This document shows, in pieces, positions 1 to 64,000 of a DNA stretch of 64,000 nucleotides; the first letter of the stretch is position 1; each line of letters starts with the position of its first letter. The stretch is from Ridgeia piscesae (Eukaryota; Annelida; Polychaeta; Sabellida; Siboglinidae), in the NCBI GenBank assembly GCA_025642075.2, contig JAODUO010000570.1, positions 140,001 to 204,000 of the forward strand, in the 5' to 3' direction. Made by a program: the position numbers and the translations under genes. A model generated the notes under the pieces. That model ran no database searches. It was not told where the DNA came from and worked only from the letters and a program-made list of their open reading frames with translations.

Positions 1-1697
1 TGGTGTCACATATGACACAAGTTGTCCGTCGCCCCTCTCCTACTCCCTCTCATAGCCAAGTGAAATGGCTACGTCACTCCACACTGGTGACATTGTCACA
101 CATATTTCATTTAAGAACAGACGTCACATTTCCTTGTGTGGTATCTAGTTTGTGTCACGTGAACACTCGATGTGTAAACATACAACTCACTGCACCAGAC
201 ATGACATGACAGGAACACATGAGAGTGGACCAGGTAGTGATGTCATCACTCTCTCTCCCCTCTGTCCTAGGGTCTAGAAGGCCCATCTGTCACCTTTCAG
301 TCTGTCCACTGTTATCAGTACAGTTGACCTCACAACAGCAAACATTATGAGTAATATTGTGTATACCAGGTAGTCATTGCTGAATATGTGTCAAAGTGAA
401 TATGACATGAGAGTTGTGATATAAGAACCAGACAAAGCTGTCTAGATGAGTATATTAATTGAATTCACCACAAGATGGTGTTAAACAATACATTAAATGT
501 GCAAAATTATATATATTACGTTGTGTTTGCATAGAATGCAGCATATATCTACACATCGTTGTCAGTTCATAGTTTCTTATAATGAACATTCAAACATTTT
601 ATAATACGATTACGTAAAACAATATGAAAAATATGTTTGAGGATACAGGTATCCATATACTTTTGGCCCTAAAGTTCTGCTCTGAAGGATTAATAAAAAC
701 GTTGATAGAAGAATCAAGTATCTAGTTGTATTAAAGATACTGACTGGGAAAAAATAATTGATTTAATTATATATTCCTACTTTAAATGTTAATAGCTCTG
801 TTTTAAGTGAATCTGTGGCATAATAGAATAAAATTACTCTAGCCCTGAGATATTCACAGTGAATGTCATCTCATATCACTTTATGTATTTGTGAAATTAG
901 TTTATGTTATTAATTTAAAACTCCATGTTGAATAGTGCATATGTTTTGTGATTAATTGATATTAAGTTAAATTTATGGTTTATAATAAAAACATTTAAAA
1001 TCCAACATATTCGCTTATCTTCTAGTAGAGGCTGTTATACAGAATGACTGTTCCAGGAGTAACTTTCATTTGGGTCTTTCGCTGTTGCAGTTTGACATGA
1101 CGTGTGCTGCCACCTAGGAGTAAGCGTAGAGTGACAACTCCAACTCACAATGCCAGGTGAGAGGACTAACTAACTTCACCTTAGTTTCAGGTCAACGCCG
1201 TTTGTAATGTATCCCGTGAATTAGCATGTTAATGGCACTACAGTGCGATAGTGAACTCAGTTTATTGTCTTTGGGTGACATAGTAATCATTTATGTGTTT
1301 ACTTTGAGCATTTGTGGCAAGGTGTGGACACTCGGTGCTGTGTCGTCCTGCTTATTCACAACACATTGTCTCGTAGTTTGTTCAAGCTCACATATCTCTG
1401 AGCAATTTTGTATCTTGGCACGGTGCATTTTCATGTTGTGTGTATTTTAATGATTTAAAAGTTCATCTGATTGCAATGCATTACAGCAATCTCTAATGGT
1501 CCTACACGGGAAATTCATGTCATAGAAATTCACATTAACTCAACACAATGACATTAGATTCTTTATAGCATTTTCTGATTAGCCATGAAGGGTAAATAAA
1601 ATAATTATAAACTGTTTTGTTGTTGTTAAAACATACCCAAATAAGTGACATTTTACTTATTTCACAGTCAGTTTACCTTTCCCCCGACATTTTGACT
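1..1697. other. Upstream AT-rich DNA, no gene recognised
   Basis: AT-rich, with short ORFs that show no domain or codon bias. A short ATGCCAG followed by gtgaga at 1149-1155 is a candidate 5' exon (see findings). I see no repeat array or RNA gene. Confidence 0.6.
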
Positions 1698-2430
1698 GTT
1701 TTCAACAGTCTGCCTCAGAGTCAGGTTGTTTCCACAGTCTGCTTCAGACAGCAACCATACTCTACCCCAGGCAGCTTCCACAGTCTGCCTCAGGCTGCTT
1801 CCACAGTCTGCCTCAGGCTGCATCCACAGTCAGCCTCAGGCTGCTTCCACAGTCTGCCTCAGGCAACTTCCACAGTCTGCCTCAGGCAGCTTCCACAGTC
1901 TGCCTCAGGCAGCTTCCGCAGTCTGCCTCAGGCAGCTTCCGCAGTCTGCCTCAGGCAGCTTCCGCAGTCTGCCTCAGGCAGCTTCCGCAGTCTGCCTCAG
2001 GCAGCTTCCGCAGTCTGCCTCAGGCAGCTTCCGCAGTCTGCCTCAGGCAGCTTCCGCAGTCTGCCTCAGGCAGCTTCCGCAGTCTGCCTCAGGCAGCTTC
2101 CGCAGTCTGCCTCAGGCAGCTTCCGCAGTCTGCCTCAGGCAACTTCCGCAGTCTGCCTCAGGCAGCTTCCACAGTCTGCCTCAGGCAGCTTCCACAGTCA
2201 GCCTCAGGCAGCTTCAACAGTCTGCCTCAGGCAGCTTCCACAGTCTGCCTCAGGCAGCTTCCACAGTCTGCCTCAGACAGCTTCCACAGACTGCCTCAGA
2301 CAGCTTCCACATTCTGCCTCAGACAGTTCCACAGACTGCCTCAGACAGCTTCTACAGTCTGCCTCAGACAGCTTCCACAGACTGCCTCAGGCAGCTTCCA
2401 CCGTCTGCCTCAGGCAGCTTCCACTGTCAA
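1698..2430. repeat. 23-bp minisatellite, about 31 copies
   Basis: Unit close to CAGCTTCCGCAGTCTGCCTC plus AGG, with cleaner copies in the centre and more diverged ones at the ends. Long ORFs through it exist only because the 23-bp unit lacks stops; I do not regard them as genes. Confidence 0.95.
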
Positions 2431-4015
2431 CAGTGTATTTATCATATGATGTGTAATGTTGAATATTGCTGGAAATAGGTTACTTACTTACTGTGAAATA
2501 AGTAAGATTATAACTCATCTGAAACAGCCAATCTGGTGAACCCTTTCACTTTTACTTGTAACCTTTCACTTTCACTTGTAACCTTTCACTTGTAACCTGC
2601 CACAACCAGTGAGATAATAACATTTTCACCATTTCAATAATTTAGAATGTTCCTTTTTAGCTAGCTTTATTTGTAGCAATAAAGCAATAAAAAACTATTC
2701 ATAACATTTTATTGATTTTATGAGTGGTGTTTCTCACAGTCCAACAATTACAAACACATCCTGTCACTGACACGTGCGTCATATGTCATTAACTTAAGTG
2801 TTTGCCTTTAAATGTCACCAGAATAATTAGCTTTATTGAGTTTACAACTACCTATACTTTTTCACAATTCCTGTGTGTATAATCAGGCTCTGTTTATAGT
2901 GTGCAGTTCCAAATAAGGAACCCAAAAAATAAATGTAAACAATTTATGTAGATCTAACAGTGGTTGCGGTTGATCTCTCCATTTTATCTTCCTATTTAGG
3001 CTTAGTTTACAGACACCGTTCTTTGTTATTTAATTAAAATCACAGATCAAACAATTGTTATGGTTTAACTGTAAACACAACCGTTATCAGAGATCACACA
3101 GTTCTATATTGTTTAACTATTAACATAACTAAAATCACAGATCACACTATTCTTTATGGTTAACTGTAAACACAACTATTATCAGAGATCAGATATCTTT
3201 ATGGTTTAACTCTTAACACGACTAAATCACATTGTTTAAGTTTTAGTGTTATTACTGACTATGGCTAAGTTATTCCTTTATTATTTATCAATATGACACT
3301 GTCACAGCTAAAGTTCATCAGTCACACATGTGGCAACTCTTACATTTGATTTATCATGGTAATTAAAACGCATGTGTTTACTGGTAATATCACATGATTT
3401 GTTACTATTACAATAGGCGATTTTTGTGTTAATTAACAACACCCGGTTACATAAAGGAATGTAGAAGAATCCACAAATGATTTGTGAACATTTGCTAAAA
3501 TGTTGTTATGCAAGATCTTGCAGGAGTTTGATGATAAGTTGAACTGTAGATAATACACAAGTTGGTGTACCATATGGACCATTTTGAACTGGTATCACAG
3601 AGTTTGTTTTATCATTTTAACCCACAGTGTCGTATCCTTTACATAGCATGACCATGACATTCAATGTACACATAATTTATTTATTTATTTACTATATTTA
3701 TTTTATCAACTTAGTCATCATTTTAATGTACACTTAATGTACAGTTAATTGTACACAGTCACATTACAACTACAGAACAGTGAAACACCACTTTTTAGCA
3801 GTAAATTCTTGAAGTATTATGACATTTGCCACTAATTTAAAACAAATTATGAAATTGTACAACTCCATAGCAAGTGACAACATGGGGTCCAGTGTGATAC
3901 AGATTTTTTCAGATCAAAATAAAAAAAATATCCAAATCGATTTGTATATAAAAATGAAAACTTTTGAACTCCTTAGATATCATACAAGTTGCCAATATAT
4001 TGAAGCCAGTCACAG
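2431..4015. other. AT-rich spacer, no gene recognised
   Basis: Contains three or four diverged copies of a roughly 64-bp motif with 'TTTAACTGTAAACACAAC' and 'ATCACAGATCACAC' (about 3050-3240). Nothing else is seen. Confidence 0.55.
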
Positions 4016-4163
4016 TGTATTGGTGTGTGGGTCCAATTGGTGTGTGGGTCCAACTTGTGGGCATTAGTCATCCAGTAGTTTGTGGGCGACAAGTCTAATC
4101 TGTCCGTGCCATGTGTACTGCATTATGTTCGGGCATATACCGCTCGAATGGACTGGGCTAGAT

Positions 4164-4817
4164 TTGCCAAGTAGCTGGTTGAGGCAGTCTAAGTTCCATG
4201 TCCTCTGTACACAGAGTCACTGAAGCGTATCGCTGGTTGAGGCAGTCTAAGTTCCATGTCCTCTGTACACAGAGTCACTGAAGTAGTTTGAGCGCAGTCT
4301 AATTGGTGTGTGTCCAATGTCGGGCATTAGTCATCAGTAGTTTGTCACAAGCTATCGCTGGTTGAGGCAGTCTAAGTTCCATGTCCTCTGTACACAGAGT
4401 CACTGAAGCGTATCGCTGGTTGAGGCAGTCTAAGTTCCATGTCCTCTGTACACAGAGTCACTGAAGCGTATCGCTGGTTGAGGCAGTCTAAGTTCCATGT
4501 CCTCTGTACACAGAGTCACTGAAGCGTATCGCTGGTTGAGGCAGTCTAAGTTCCATGTCCTCTGTACACAGAGTCACTGAAGCGTATCGCTGGTTGAGGC
4601 AGTCTAAGTTCCATGTCCTCTGTACACAGAGTCACTGAAGCGTATCGCTGGTTGAGGCAGTCTAAGTTCCATGTCCTCTGTACACAGAGTCACTGAAGCG
4701 TATCGCTGGTTGAGGCAGTCTAAGTTCCATGTCCTCTGTACACAGAGTCACTGAAGCGTATCGCTGGTTGAGGCAGTCTAAGTTCCATGTCCTCTGTACA
4801 CAGAGTCACTGAAGCGT
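4164..4817. repeat. 58-bp minisatellite, about 10 copies
   Basis: Unit GCTGGTTGAGGCAGTCTAAG then TTCCATGTCCTCTGTACACA then GAGTCACTGAAGCGTATC. Copies are almost identical. The array is interrupted at about 4282-4360 by a degraded copy of the sequence at 4019-4175. Confidence 0.95.
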
Positions 4818-5589
4818 GTCTGACGTATGTAGCGAGTTTTTTACCTGGTGAATGAGCCACTGACAGAGATTTATATCAAGCCATTGACCCAGGCTGTAAT
4901 TGCGTGGATGTGATGGCACAGTTTGATAAGGCTCTGTGTGCTGTGTTCACTGAGGCATGTGTCCTGTCCACGGTCACAATGGCTGTACTGCTGCTGGTCA
5001 CTGGTGGTACTGGACACCTGTGTCCTCGTCACTGTCCTGCCTGTGTCCTGGGGCTGTTTTAGTTAGACCATTATTGCTGCTAGAGACACAGAGTGAACCA
5101 GCACTGGTTACTGTCTCAATCCTGTCAGTCGGATAAGTTTAGTATTGTTATTCCAAGCATATCTAGAGTGCTGTGTCTCCGGGACCAGCCCATTCATAGG
5201 CGCATACACACATCACAATAAAATGTACATCATACAACAGTTTAAAGAAAAAGTTCTAAAAAGTATATGTCATGGTAAATTTTATAATAAAAAAAAAATT
5301 AATTAATAAAAAAATTGAAAAGTTAGAAATATGTATACGCACATATGTATGTCAAGTAATTAAGATATAGGATATTGTATGTAAGATACTAAGACAATTG
5401 TGTAAATATTAATAGATAACGTAAATAAAAAAGTAAAACATTATAATTATTATTTGGCAATGGCAGCGTGTGGGTGGAGAAGAGGACTGAGCCCCACAGA
5501 TCCTTGTGTTATGTCTCACTCGACCAGTGTCCTGTGTCAGTTGTCACTGCCAGTGCGCACTGTGTGAGTCCGGTTAGATATGTACGATT

Positions 5590-6190
5590 CCAGTCATTTC
5601 AGTGCAGTGCCTGCAATGCCTATGCTGCGCATCTGGCCGATTAACAATGAGTGGTCAACAGTGTCAAGCGCAGCGCTCGTGTCGAGCAGCACTGTCAGCA
5701 CACCTTTCTTTCTGTCGGCGGAATTAAGGTGATCTTTCTGGATATGTACCACAGCTGTCTCGGTGTTGTGGTCTAGTCTGTATGCACTTCGGAAAATGTC
5801 CAATAAAGTGTTGTTGTCTAGATGCTGGTGAAGCTGTACTGCTATTTGATGCTGTAGCAACTTTGATTGAAACAATAGACAAGTTTGATACTGGCTGGTA
5901 ATTGTTCATCAAGTCTGGATCCAGGTTTGGTTTCTTTAGTAGAGTTGTGATCACAGCATGTTTGAATGTGGCTGGCACAATGCCTGACTCGAGAGACATG
6001 TTGGTGATTGTAGCTAATGTTGGCGCAGGAATGTCAACGTTAGCTTTCTTTAGTGAGGAGGGAATACCAGACACAGGACAGGGCAGTTTAGGAGCATCTT
6101 TTATCTTCATCAGGTCATCCATCACTTGGAATAGTTTAGCAGTTTCACCCTGTGTATATAAGTGACATATATAAGTGACATACATTCAGC
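5590..6190 (-). mobile_element. Decayed non-LTR retrotransposon reverse transcriptase (CR1/L2/Jockey type)
   Basis: Read on the minus strand from about 6110 down to 5594, two frames carry RT-like sequence: TLLKKPNLDPDLMNNYQPVS (the region before RT block 1) and, after a frameshift near 5870, LDTSAALDTVDHSLL, which corresponds to RT motif A ('LDxSxAFDTVDH'). Truncated at both ends and frameshifted, so inactive. Confidence 0.85.
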
Positions 6191-7745
6191 TTCACGAAAT
6201 GTTTTTAAGGGTTCACGTACACAAACATATTAGTTAACCACACAGTTGATTTGTTGCTTGTCACACATAAAACTGGTTCTCCTAGAAATCACTGAGCTTT
6301 GCGGCTGACTGGCCATACCATCTGACCATACCAATTGGTCATACCAAGTTACCAACTAGCCATGTCAGTCAGCTATGTTGACCACAGGCAGCTATAACTC
6401 TGACTGTTGTAATGAAGAATTGGGCTGACTTATTGACATCAATATTGAACAGTTGTGAACATTTAAGGGTGAAGTTATTCCACTTGATCCTATCACACTG
6501 AACTAACTGCAGTTCTAAGCATGTTACATTTGGTCTAATTTAACTATTTAACAATCCTTCTTCTCCACCATATTCACAACCACCACAGAATGATGACCGA
6601 ATCATTTAGCTTGGAACATGGCCATTTTATTACTGCTGATGACGAACTGGATAACTGTGAATAAAATGGTTTACAATAGTCTGATTGAGTCAATCACACC
6701 TCAAATCATGTATGTTTGGTTCTATAAATACACGTGTCAAATTAAGCTCCCTTTGAAGACCCAATGTCTCGCTTGGATGTGGTGGCTGTTTATGAATATT
6801 GTTCACAACTGGGGCATGTCTTTTGTTAATGTTCAAGAAGTAATTACCATTTAGAGTGTGGGGGGTGGGTGGGGTCACACAAAGCTACAAATGATAACAA
6901 CAACAGTATGCCACTCTGACAATGCATGGAAAATACAAATAGTCAAAATACAATAGTGTATGGATTTGTTATTATTGATAACCACGCAGGTAATTGCAGT
7001 CTTTGAGTTTGGCCCCCTGGGTAGAGGGGTGTATGCGTGGGGTATGGGGGGGGCTGGTGGTGAGGTGGTTAGGGGTAAGACCAGAAGGAGTGGTGCAAAT
7101 ACATGAGCTAGTTGTTCACTGGACTGTGACCAGTGTCCATTCATACACTGGCCTGGTATGCCACAGTAGCCGCCTCAGCCAAACCCTTCCTACTGGACCA
7201 CAGACACGACACACGACACACACAGTGACACACAGTGACACAGACCTCACCGACATGTCTCGGTGTCGCACTCAAACGCCACATATGTGAGCGGGATACA
7301 TGTGAAAATCTCAAGATTTGTGTCTACTTTGGATTAAGTGAGTGACTCGTCAGTGGTAGTGGCAGGTGAGTGAGACCAGTCGTTGTGACTTTTTGTCAAC
7401 AAGGGCTGTGAATGACTGAGACGTTGGTTGTACAGTGTGTGTGGAGGAAGACATGTTTATTTGTGTCGACTGTCACTGACTGAAGGACGCCTTTGAACCG
7501 ACATAGATCTTGTTAGATGTTGTCAGGGAATACCTGTAACACCAGGAAGTTGAATTACTCATTTGACTCGCTCAGTCATAGTGACATAACGTAAGAAATG
7601 ACCTGTCACTTAACACCCGAGGGCATGGACTGGTGGGGTGGTTTGTGTTTCTCTGGCATTGTATATTGTTTAAAATTGTTGAATTGAAATGTAAAAGTTT
7701 CCTGACATTCGGAAGGATCGGTGAGTGTGAGTGGCTGAGGTGACA
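6191..7745. other. Spacer, no gene recognised
   Basis: Moderately AT-rich unique DNA with short G-rich and CA-rich patches (about 6850-7080 and 7200-7240). No convincing coding sequence on either strand. Confidence 0.5.
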
Positions 7746-7750
7746 TGGGC

Positions 7751-7966
7751 AGTGACACAGACTGACACAGACTGACACAGACTGACACAGACTGACACAG
7801 ACTGACACAGACTGACACAGACTGACACAGACTGACACAGACTGACACAGACTGACACAGACTGATACAGACTGACACAGACTGACACAAATTGACACAG
7901 ACTGACACAAATTGACACAGACTAACACAGACTGACACAGACTGACACAGACTGACAGACACAGAT
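7751..7966. repeat. 10-bp repeat (GACACAGACT), about 21 copies
   Basis: Near-perfect decamers with a few variants (gatacagact, gacacaaatt) toward the right end. Confidence 0.95.
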
Positions 7967-8002
7967 TGGGGGACAACAATGTCATTTATAGGCTCACAGA
8001 TT

Positions 8003-9178
8003 GACTGGTTAGCTGACTGGGTGGGTAATTGACTGGGTGGGTAGTTGACTGGGTGGGTAGTTGACTAGGTGGGTAGTTGACTGGGTGGGTAGTTGACTGG
8101 GTGGGTAGTTGACTGGGTGGGTAGCTGACTGGGTGGGTAGCTGACTGGGTGGGTAGCTGACTGGGTGGGTAGCTGACTGGGTGGGTAGCTGACTGGGTGG
8201 GTAGCTGACTGGGTGGGTAGCTGACTGGGTGTGGGTAGCTGACTGGGTGGGTAGCTGACTGGGTGGGTAGCTGACTGGGTGGGTAGCTGACTGGGTGGGT
8301 AGCTGACTGGGTGGGTAGCTGACTGGGTGGGTAGCTGACTGGGTGGGTAGCTGACTGGGTGGGTAGCTGACTGGGTGGGTAGCTGACTGGGTGGGTAGCT
8401 GACTGGGTGGGTAGCTGACTGGGTGAGGGAGCTGACTGGGTGGGTAGCTGACTGGGTGGGTAGCTGACTGGGTGGGTAGCTGACTGGGTGGGTAGCTGAC
8501 TGGGTGGGTAGCTGACTGGGTGGGTAGCTGACTGGGTGGGTAGCTGACTGGGTGGGTAGCTGACTGGGTGGGTAGCTGACTGGGTGGGTAGCTGACTGGG
8601 TGGGTAGCTGACTGGGTGGGTAGCTGACTGGGTGGGTAGCTGACTGGGTGGGTAGCTGACTGGGTGGGTAGCTGACTGGGTGGGTAGCTTGACTGGGTGG
8701 GTAGCTGACTGGGTGGGTAGCTGACTGGGTGGGTAGTTGACTGGGTGGGTAGCTGACTGGGTGGGTAGCTGACTGGGTGGGTAGCTGACTGGGTGGGTAG
8801 CTGACTGGGTGGGTAGCTGACTGGGTGGGTAGCTGACTGGGTGGGTAGCTGACTGGGTGGGTAGCTGACTGGGTGGGTAGCTGACTGGGTGGGTAGCTGA
8901 CTGGGTGGGTAGCTGACTGGGTGGGTAGCTGACTGGGTGGGTAGCTGACTGGGTGGGTAGCTGACTGGGTGGGTAGCTGACTGGGTGGGTAGCTGACTGG
9001 GTGGGTAGCTGACTGGGTGGGTAGCTGACTGGGTGGGTAGCTGACTGGGTGGGTAGCTGACTGGGTGGGTAGCTGACTGGGTGGGTAGCTGACTGGGTGA
9101 GTAGCTGACTGGGTGGGTAGCTGACTGGGTGGGTAGCTGACTGGGTGGGTAGTTGACTGGGTGGGTAGCTGACTGGTT
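8003..9178. repeat. 16-bp minisatellite (GTAGCTGACTGGGTGG), about 73 copies
   Basis: Very homogeneous. The first copies carry TTGACT instead of CTGACT, and a few copies have single-base indels (8229, 8427, 8689). The stop-free frames on the minus strand encode only repeats and are not taken as a gene. Confidence 0.97.
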
Positions 9179-9520
9179 GATATGTACATTACTACTTGTC
9201 TGTTGCTGTACTATGAACCGAGGTGACTGTAGACACAGTCTGTAGTAGACATTTGTCAACACTGGGAGTATTATATACAGTGATTGTACATAACATATCG
9301 TTATGATTTATTTTACATACACTTTATTACAAACCTAAAATCATGTGGCAAATTATTTCAAATTCCAAATAATTCAGAACCAAAACAATCATTATAATAG
9401 TTCTGAAGAGTCTTGTCACCTTATGATGTCAACAGTGATGATGTTGTTGGTGTAGTGTCAAAGTGATGACACAGTCATCAGATGTGACGTTGCACGTGAC
9501 ACAGAGTACCTGTTGTAGCC

Positions 9521-63574
<54,054 letters not shown>

Positions 63575-64000
63575 GTGACGTCTTCTCTCGTCATACTAAA
63601 TGTCACTTCTTGTAGTCGTAGTTGTAGTTGTAGTCGATTTATGCAACTTTATTCTTAACATAAGCAAAATTTCAAATGAAAATAGAAAATTTATATATTG
63701 GTTGCTACAGCTGGGTACCAGATACTGGTATGCCATTGAATGGGTATTTTGATAAGGTTCTGAAACCTTTTTTTAGTCATCAGAACTGGTATTGCATATG
63801 ATATGTTACATCACTGTGCATGTGATAATACTTTTGTATATTCTATAGCAATGTAAAACTCATCAAAATTTTACGAAAAGACAAGAAATTGAAAATTCTT
63901 GGCATTTCCTTCAATCCTAAAAACACACACACAGAACAGCAAATGTACACGTTGTGCCTCCTAGCCACTGTGTGGCGCCACTGTTACATTATCCTACACA
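63575..64000. other. Intron 42 (partial)
   Basis: AT-rich unique DNA to the window edge, with nothing recognised. Confidence 0.5.

Noticed and set aside
1617..2478. Overlapping ORFs of SASGSFRSLPQ type
   Set aside because: The 23-bp repeat is open in all three frames, so long ORFs are expected without coding function.
5594..6185. Functional minus-strand gene with reverse-transcriptase similarity
   Set aside because: The frame breaks near 5870, and both ends and most RT motifs are missing, so it is a dead retrotransposon fragment.
8009..9262. A 417-codon minus-strand ORF of THPVSYPPSQLP repeats
   Set aside because: It comes entirely from a 16-bp minisatellite without stops. It has no unique coding sequence and no splice or start context.

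Overview
This is a window of animal (metazoan) nuclear DNA. It carries one large, intron-rich gene on the + strand, embedded in an exceptional density of tandem repeats. The exons are GC-rich, have GT-AG boundaries and join in phase. Introns and flanks are AT-rich and hold CR1/L2-type non-LTR retrotransposon fragments, two copies of a tRNA-derived SINE and a foldback (MITE-like) element. The sequence alone does not fix the species. An invertebrate, possibly a lophotrochozoan such as a mollusc, is my guess and no more.

The gene is an unconventional myosin with MyTH4-FERM tails, most likely class XV (MYO15; Sisyphus in Drosophila). I can place 42 exons from a candidate start codon at 9521 to 63574, and the gene runs off the right edge. 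The order is: motor domain (exons 1-17, 9521-27639); two clear IQ motifs plus a possible third (27866-28647); a highly charged helix (29587-29939); the first MyTH4 domain (34977-37277); a FERM F1-like segment (44493-44699); a proline-rich linker of roughly 1,000 residues (45119-50645); a further FERM-like segment (51291-57601); an SH3 domain (58006-59848); a second proline-rich repeat segment (60350-60676); and the lead-in to the second MyTH4-FERM (61658-63574). The second MyTH4-FERM lies beyond the window. The long proline-rich insert before the SH3 is what favours class XV over class VII. The summed coding length in view is about 2,690 codons.

The first 9.5 kb holds no convincing gene. It has four minisatellites, a decayed reverse-transcriptase fragment on the minus strand and AT-rich DNA.

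The striking feature is how the minisatellites relate to the exons. Many arrays do not merely sit in introns: their repeat unit contains a piece of the adjacent exon together with its splice site. Exons 4, 9 and 34 are followed by ladders of roughly 22, 11 and 34 extra 5' splice sites. Exons 8 and 33 are preceded by ladders of roughly 14 and 23 extra 3' splice sites. Weaker versions occur at exons 21, 27 and 35, and a repeated 16-nt pseudo-exon lies before exon 24. In most arrays a decoy site would bring in a stop codon. The exon 34 ladder has a 54-bp unit and stays open, so alternative donor use could add 18 residues per unit.

Two coding problems need attention: an apparent one-base frameshift in exon 15, and an unresolved phase between exons 20 and 21. 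Several degraded 'echo' copies of flanking unique sequence inside or beside arrays suggest that assembly consensus is unreliable at some repeats.
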